Positions 60,223 to 64,000 of a DNA stretch of 64,000 nt are shown one piece after another. Each line of letters starts with the position of its first letter. Position 1 is the stretch's first letter. The notes below the pieces were generated by a model. The model worked only from the letters and a program-made list of their open reading frames with translations, was not told the DNA's origin and did not search any database. Origin of the DNA: Hymenobacter duratus (lineage in GTDB: Bacteria; Bacteroidota; Bacteroidia; Cytophagales; Hymenobacteraceae); NCBI RefSeq assembly GCF_014698995.1, contig NZ_JACWZZ010000002.1:620001-684000 (forward strand), written 5' to 3'. The position numbers and the translations under genes are program-made.

Positions 60223-61443
60223 CTACTGCAGCTTCGCCAGACTGTTTTTGATGCGAATGAAGGCTTCACGCAGCTTTTCATCAGCGGCGGCGGTGCTGAA
60301 CCGGATGCAGTTCGGCGCCCCGAAGGCGCCGCCATCCACGGCAGCCACATGACCATCGTTGAGCATGAACAGAGCAAGGTCCGACGCATTGTGGATGACA
60401 TCACCGCTGGGCGTGGTTTTGCCGAAATAGCCCGTCACGTCCGGGAAAACATAGAACGCCCCGCTGGGCGTAGGCGTCCGGAAGCCTGGAATATCCTGGC
60501 ACAGCTTCAGTACCAAGTCGCGACGGCGGCGGTAGGCCGCCACCATTTCGTCGGCAGAGCTGCGGCCGCCCTGCAGCGCCGCCAGCGCCGCTCGCTGCGT
60601 GATGGAGCAGGTTCCGGATGTAATCTGGCTCTGCATTTTCTCACAGGCGCTAGCTATTTCCTTCCGGGCCGCCAGGTAGCCAATCCGCCAGCCCGTCATG
60701 GCGTAACCTTTCGAGAAGCCGTTCACAGTGATGACCCGGTCTTTGATATCGGCGAACTGTGCCATGCTCACATGCTCGCCCACAAAATTGATGTACTCAT
60801 AAATCTCATCGGCCAGCACGTGCACCTGCGGATGGCGGGCTACTACCTGGGCAATGGCTGCCAGCTCTTCCCGCGAGAATACCGAGCCAGTGGGGTTGCA
60901 GGGCGAGGAGTACATAATCAGCTTGGTGCGGGGCGTAATGGCCGCTTCCAGCTCTTGTGCCGTCACTTTGAAGTCGTTTTCCAGCGCGCCCATCAGCGTG
61001 ATGGTAGTGCCTTCGGCCAGCTTCACCATCTCCTCGTAGCTCACCCAGTAGGGCGCAAACACAATCACCTCGTCGCCGGGATTCACCAGGCTGAGCACGG
61101 CGTTGGCCAGCGCTTGCTTAGCACCGGTACTCACCACAATATTTTCGGGCTTGTAGTCGAGCTGATTGTCGCGCTGCAGCTTGTCGCAGATGGCCTGCCG
61201 CAGGTCGGGGTAGCCGGGCACAGGCGTGTAGAACGTGTAACCGTCGTCGAGGGCTTTTTTGGCGGCGTCTTTGATGTATTGCGGCGTCTGAAAATCAGGT
61301 TCGCCAAAGCTCAGACTAATCACATCCACACCCTGCGCAGCCAGTTCGCGGGCTTTTTTAGCCATGGCAATAGTCTGCGACTCCTGCATGGCATTGATTC
61401 GGTCGGACAGGATAGAAGGCGTGAGCGTGGTAGCGTCGGACAT
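60223..61443 (-). CDS. Aspartate-type class I aminotransferase
   Basis: 406 residues from ATG 61443 (MSDATTLTPSILSDRINAMQESQTIAMAKKAREL). PLP aminotransferase fold type I: ISLSFGEPDFQTP, IVVSTGAKQALANAVLSLVNPGDEVIVFAPYWVSY, SSPCNPTGSVFSREEL, VLADEIYEYINFVG, and the PLP Lys in VITVNGFSKGYAMTGWRIGYLA. It matches the aspartate/prephenate aminotransferase subgroup; specificity is not fixed by sequence. Separate promoter and terminator; not part of the arginine cluster. Confidence 0.92.
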   Translation of the reverse strand: MSDATTLTPSILSDRINAMQESQTIAMAKKARELAAQGVDVISLSFGEPDFQTPQYIKDAAKKALDDGYTFYTPVPGYPDLRQAICDKLQRDNQLDYKPENIVVSTGAKQALANAVLSLVNPGDEVIVFAPYWVSYEEMVKLAEGTTITLMGALENDFKVTAQELEAAITPRTKLIMYSSPCNPTGSVFSREELAAIAQVVARHPQVHVLADEIYEYINFVGEHVSMAQFADIKDRVITVNGFSKGYAMTGWRIGYLAARKEIASACEKMQSQITSGTCSITQRAALAALQGGRSSADEMVAAYRRRRDLVLKLCQDIPGFRTPTPSGAFYVFPDVTGYFGKTTPSGDVIHNASDLALFMLNDGHVAAVDGGAFGAPNCIRFSTAAADEKLREAFIRIKNSLAKLQ

Positions 61444-61466
61444 GGAAATTTGGGAGGTAGAGGGGA

Positions 61467-61474
61467 CGAAAGTA
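61467..61474 (-). promoter_or_regulatory. -7 promoter box for the aminotransferase gene
   Basis: On the minus strand it reads TACTTTCG, one base from consensus, 23 nt before the start codon. Confidence 0.45.
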
Positions 61475-61508
61475 AAAGTACGGGAGTAGCCGGAGAATCC
61501 AGTCCGGG

Positions 61509-63575
61509 CTATTTGTCCTCGGTACCTAGCCACCGAAAACGGCGCAGCAGAATCTGCAGGTCGGTGCTGGGCTCGTAGTCTTTGGCGTACAACAGTTCTA
61601 GGCGGCGGCGCGTGGCCTCGGTGAGGGGCGCAGCGGCCTGGGCCACATCGGCCGGCGACAGGATAGCACGGGCCAGACGCTGTGGCGCGGCGGCGTAGCG
61701 CAGGCCCACCCAGGTACGGGAGCCACTCAGCACACGCAGGCAATTGCGCAGAAATCCACCTTTCTGCTGCTGCAGCCAGATCAGCAGCGGCGAGCCCAGC
61801 AGCAGCGCGAGGCTAGTCAGAATATCAAGCAGCCGCTTGTTGCGCACCTGCTCCGGCCGGAACAGGTTCAGGGTAATATCGAGCGTGTAGTAGTCGCCGG
61901 GAGCATCTTTGCTGGAGCTCCCGATGATGTATTCACTGTCTTGGGGAAGAATTTTGAAAGCAATAGGCGGCTGCTGTGGTAGGCTCACCATAAGGCTGAT
62001 GATCTGGCTGGCCGACAAGTCCCGGCCGCAGAAAATCAACTCATCTAGGACATAGATGCGGATTATCTCATCGAGCTGACGTACCTCACCCAGCAAATCA
62101 TCGGGGGGGGCTATGGCCAGCGGCTCCGGCTCTGCCAGCACAGCAGCAGCCGTGCCATTGCCAGCTACCCTTCTGGTAGCAGTTGCACTGGCTCTGGCAG
62201 GTGCTGCAACTTCCTGTTCCTGCGGTGTGATATAGCCGATAATGCGGGCCTGCACGGCGGCTTGTTCCAGCAGATGGCGTACTCGTAGACTTTCGGTGGC
62301 AGAACCGACAATAGCCACGCTTTTCTGCCGGCGCTCCGAGAAGCGCAGGTCGTGGTAGCGCAAGAAATGCCCGGCAAGCCGCCGCCCTACCAGCGCCATT
62401 ACGGCCCACACGCCGCCTAGAATAATAAGGGCCTTGGAGAAGCGGTAAGCATCAAAAAAGTTGCTGATAGCCGAAATCAGGACCGTACCCAGGAAGATGC
62501 CCCGGGCAATGCGGGCCGTTTTGGTAGGCTTGTCGTAGGCGCCGCTGAGGTAGGCAGTAGCTAGCCACACCAGTATATACGCCGGCACTGCTACCAGCAT
62601 AAACTGCGGCGGATAGGCGGTGGGCACATATTTGTGGTTCTGCTCCCAGTACGTTTTCAGGAAGTACATACCGCCGTAGATCAGGGCAGCATCGAGCAAC
62701 ACGGGGGCAGCCTGCGTGAGCAGCCGCTCGGCCACCGCCGCACCAGCCCGCAGCCAGATGGCCGCATTTATCAGCAACGAAAAAGTACCAGCGCGGCCTG
62801 GCGCAAAGTGCTTCTGCGCAAAAATCACCATGGCCCGGTAAAACACGAACACATAGTTCACGCTCGTGCGCTTGGTGCTTTCGCCCTTGTAGTGAATGAT
62901 GCGGGTGGCAGGCAGGTAGTGGTTTTTCCAGCCGCCCTGCGTGATACGGTACGAGAGGTCAATGTCCTCGCCGTACATGAAGTAGTCCTCATCAAGCAAA
63001 CCCACTTGGTCGAGGGTGGCCTTGCGCATGAGCATGAACGCGCCGCTGAGCACCTCTATTTCGTGGGGCTGGTCTTTGTCGAGAAAGCCAAGGTGGTAGC
63101 GCCCAAATTTGCGCGACTTCGGAAACACCTTCGCCAGCCCAAAAATCTTGTAGAACGCCACCCAAGGTGTGGGCAGGCCGCGCTTGCTCTCCGGCAAAAA
63201 CTTACCCTGCCCATCCAGCATCTTCACACCCAGACCGCCAGCGTTGGGATGTTCGTCCATGAACTCGCAGCAGATGCGGAAGGTATCTTCTTCTACTACC
63301 GTGTCGGGGTTGAGCAGCAGTTGATACTCGCCTTTAGCAATGCGTAGGGCCTGGTTATTGGCCTTCGAGAAGCCGGGGTTGTCCTTGTTTTCGATAAGAA
63401 TAACCTCCGGAAACCGAGCCTTCACCATGGCCACGGAGCCATCCACGGAGTTGTTATCGACCACAAACACCTCAACCGGCTGAGCCAGCTTCTCCACCGC
63501 CCGCCGCACCGACAGTAGCGCCTGCTCCAGAAAGTAGCAGACGTTGTAGTTGACGATAACGACGGAAAGCTTCAC
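61509..63575 (-). CDS. Glycosyltransferase family 2 fused to membrane and Rossmann-like domains
   Basis: 688 residues. Residues 1-230 are a GT2 domain of the rhamnosyl/galactofuranosyl type: MKLSVVIVNYNVCYFLEQAL, VFVVDNNSVDGSVAMVKARFP, NKDNPGFSKANNQALRIA, LLLNPDTVVEE (DxD-like DTV), SGAFMLMRKATLDQVGLLDEDYFMYGEDIDLSYR. Then come six or more membrane helices (WLRAGAAV to ALIILGGVWAVMALVG), and a Rossmann-like segment SVAIVGSATESLRVRHLLE. The rest resembles the soluble part of a polyprenyl-phosphate sugar transferase (IRIYVLDELIFCGRDLS). The full fusion is unusual; it probably makes a cell-surface glycan. Confidence 0.82.
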   Translation of the reverse strand: MKLSVVIVNYNVCYFLEQALLSVRRAVEKLAQPVEVFVVDNNSVDGSVAMVKARFPEVILIENKDNPGFSKANNQALRIAKGEYQLLLNPDTVVEEDTFRICCEFMDEHPNAGGLGVKMLDGQGKFLPESKRGLPTPWVAFYKIFGLAKVFPKSRKFGRYHLGFLDKDQPHEIEVLSGAFMLMRKATLDQVGLLDEDYFMYGEDIDLSYRITQGGWKNHYLPATRIIHYKGESTKRTSVNYVFVFYRAMVIFAQKHFAPGRAGTFSLLINAAIWLRAGAAVAERLLTQAAPVLLDAALIYGGMYFLKTYWEQNHKYVPTAYPPQFMLVAVPAYILVWLATAYLSGAYDKPTKTARIARGIFLGTVLISAISNFFDAYRFSKALIILGGVWAVMALVGRRLAGHFLRYHDLRFSERRQKSVAIVGSATESLRVRHLLEQAAVQARIIGYITPQEQEVAAPARASATATRRVAGNGTAAAVLAEPEPLAIAPPDDLLGEVRQLDEIIRIYVLDELIFCGRDLSASQIISLMVSLPQQPPIAFKILPQDSEYIIGSSSKDAPGDYYTLDITLNLFRPEQVRNKRLLDILTSLALLLGSPLLIWLQQQKGGFLRNCLRVLSGSRTWVGLRYAAAPQRLARAILSPADVAQAAAPLTEATRRRLELLYAKDYEPSTDLQILLRRFRWLGTEDK

Positions 63576-63609
63576 AGGGAGCAGTAGCGGGGCGGGCGGA
63601 TAGAACGGC

Positions 63610-63617
63610 GAAAGTTA
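63610..63617 (-). promoter_or_regulatory. Weak -7 box for the GT2 gene
   Basis: On the minus strand it reads TAACTTTC, one base from consensus; leader about 30 nt. Confidence 0.3.
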
Positions 63618-63743
63618 CGGAGAGTGACCGGCATTGTAGAACGGACGGCTCCGGCTTCGCCCTCTCTAAGCGAGTTAGCAGATTTTGTAGCGCTTCATAC
63701 CGGCTTCATGAAGGCGGCGGTTGCTTTGTGCTATTAAATCAGG

Positions 63744-64000
63744 ATGGCACGCAATACGCATATGAAAAGAGGGTTCCTGCTCACGCTACTAGGCATGAGT
63801 GCATTGTACGGCGGCACCAGCTGCTCCAAAGAGCACAAGGAGAAAGAGGAGAAAATCAAGTTCCTCGTCACCAGCCCGCTCCAGAAAGACACGACCATCA
63901 CCAAGGAGTATGTGTCGCAGATTCATGCCTACCAGCACATTGAGGTGCGGGCGCTGGAAAAAGGCTACCTCCAGAAGATTTACGTGGACGAAGGCCAGCG
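63744..64000 (+). CDS. Efflux RND transporter periplasmic adaptor, 5' part (runs off window)
   Basis: 85 residues are visible. Two in-frame starts are possible: ATG 63744 (MARNTHMKRG) and ATG 63762 (MKRGFLLTLLGMSALYGGTSC). The second gives the better lipoprotein signal, with Cys after GGTS. The mature part (KIKFLVTSPLQKDTTITKEYVSQIHAYQHIEVRALEKGYLQKIYVDEGQ) matches the start of the biotinyl-lipoyl-like hairpin of AcrA/MexA membrane-fusion proteins: R-A-x-x-x-G-Y-L-x-x-I-Y-V-x-E-G-Q. The RND pump and outer-membrane channel genes would follow beyond the window. Confidence 0.85.
   Translation, partial: MARNTHMKRGFLLTLLGMSALYGGTSCSKEHKEKEEKIKFLVTSPLQKDTTITKEYVSQIHAYQHIEVRALEKGYLQKIYVDEGQ

Noticed and set aside
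1..64000. tRNA and rRNA genes, insertion sequences, prophage or integrative elements
   Set aside because: I saw no tRNA T-loop/acceptor patterns, rRNA segments, transposase or integrase motifs; a dedicated scan would be needed to exclude a small tRNA with certainty.

Overview
The window looks like a chromosome segment of a high-GC member of the Bacteroidota, most likely Hymenobacteraceae (Hymenobacter or a close relative). The evidence is the TonB receptor plus DUF4249 lipoprotein pair, lipoproteins with short signal peptides, an acyl-ornithine carbamoyltransferase of the Bacteroidota type, and many Bacteroidota -7 promoter boxes (TAnnTTTG). No rRNA, tRNA, integrase, transposase or phage gene was recognised, so most of the window reads as core chromosome carrying a few accessory genes and intergenic repeats.

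Layout. 1-8.9 kb: 3' end of sbcC, an uncharacterised protein, an HNH protein, a secreted protein, thioredoxin, a TonB receptor/DUF4249 pair and a lipocalin-like lipoprotein. 8.9-15.1 kb: purine nucleoside phosphorylase, SppA, a large lectin/delta-endotoxin-like protein (11953-13740) and RarA. 15.3-20.7 kb: EamA exporter, TonB-C protein and DinB in an apparent operon, an sce7726-like protein, a Thr-rich secreted peptide and an MpaB-like oxygenase. 20.7-36.6 kb: an arginine/carbamoyl-phosphate cluster. On the minus strand are a GNAT acyltransferase, argG, argC, argD, carA, carB and argF'. On the plus strand are argB, argE and argH, diverging from a 600-bp structured intergenic region. 37-45.5 kb: lipoamide dehydrogenase, TPR lipoprotein, geranylgeranyl-reductase-like flavoprotein, FabG, a 41-bp-period hairpin array, DUF808, a YiiX-like hydrolase and a lipoprotein. 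45.6-64 kb: VWA membrane protein, RluE-like pseudouridine synthase, alpha/beta hydrolase, DnaK, FAD monooxygenase, EEP-family protein, PurE, MarC, HemE, a polytopic membrane protein, heptose-7-phosphate kinase, aminotransferase, a GT2 fusion protein and the start of an RND adaptor.

How genes work together. The arginine cluster encodes nearly the whole route from glutamate to arginine through acylated intermediates. The GNAT protein is the candidate acylglutamate synthase. ArgB, C and D build the acyl-ornithine, CarAB supply carbamoyl phosphate, ArgF' carbamoylates, ArgE-like deacylates, and ArgG/ArgH finish. The DNA-maintenance genes sbcC, rarA and dinB are scattered rather than clustered.

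Most notable: (i) the 595-residue protein combining a ricin-like beta-trefoil, a Cry-toxin-like helical domain and a jacalin-like lectin domain; (ii) a strictly 41-bp periodic array of short palindromes at 42557-42776 whose 26-bp spacers are homologous in either orientation; (iii) three families of nested-palindrome intergenic repeats; (iv) a sigma-54-like promoter with an upstream palindrome before dnaK; (v) several genes whose -7 box almost touches the start codon, suggesting leaderless mRNAs. All functional calls rest on reading motifs by eye; no database search was run.
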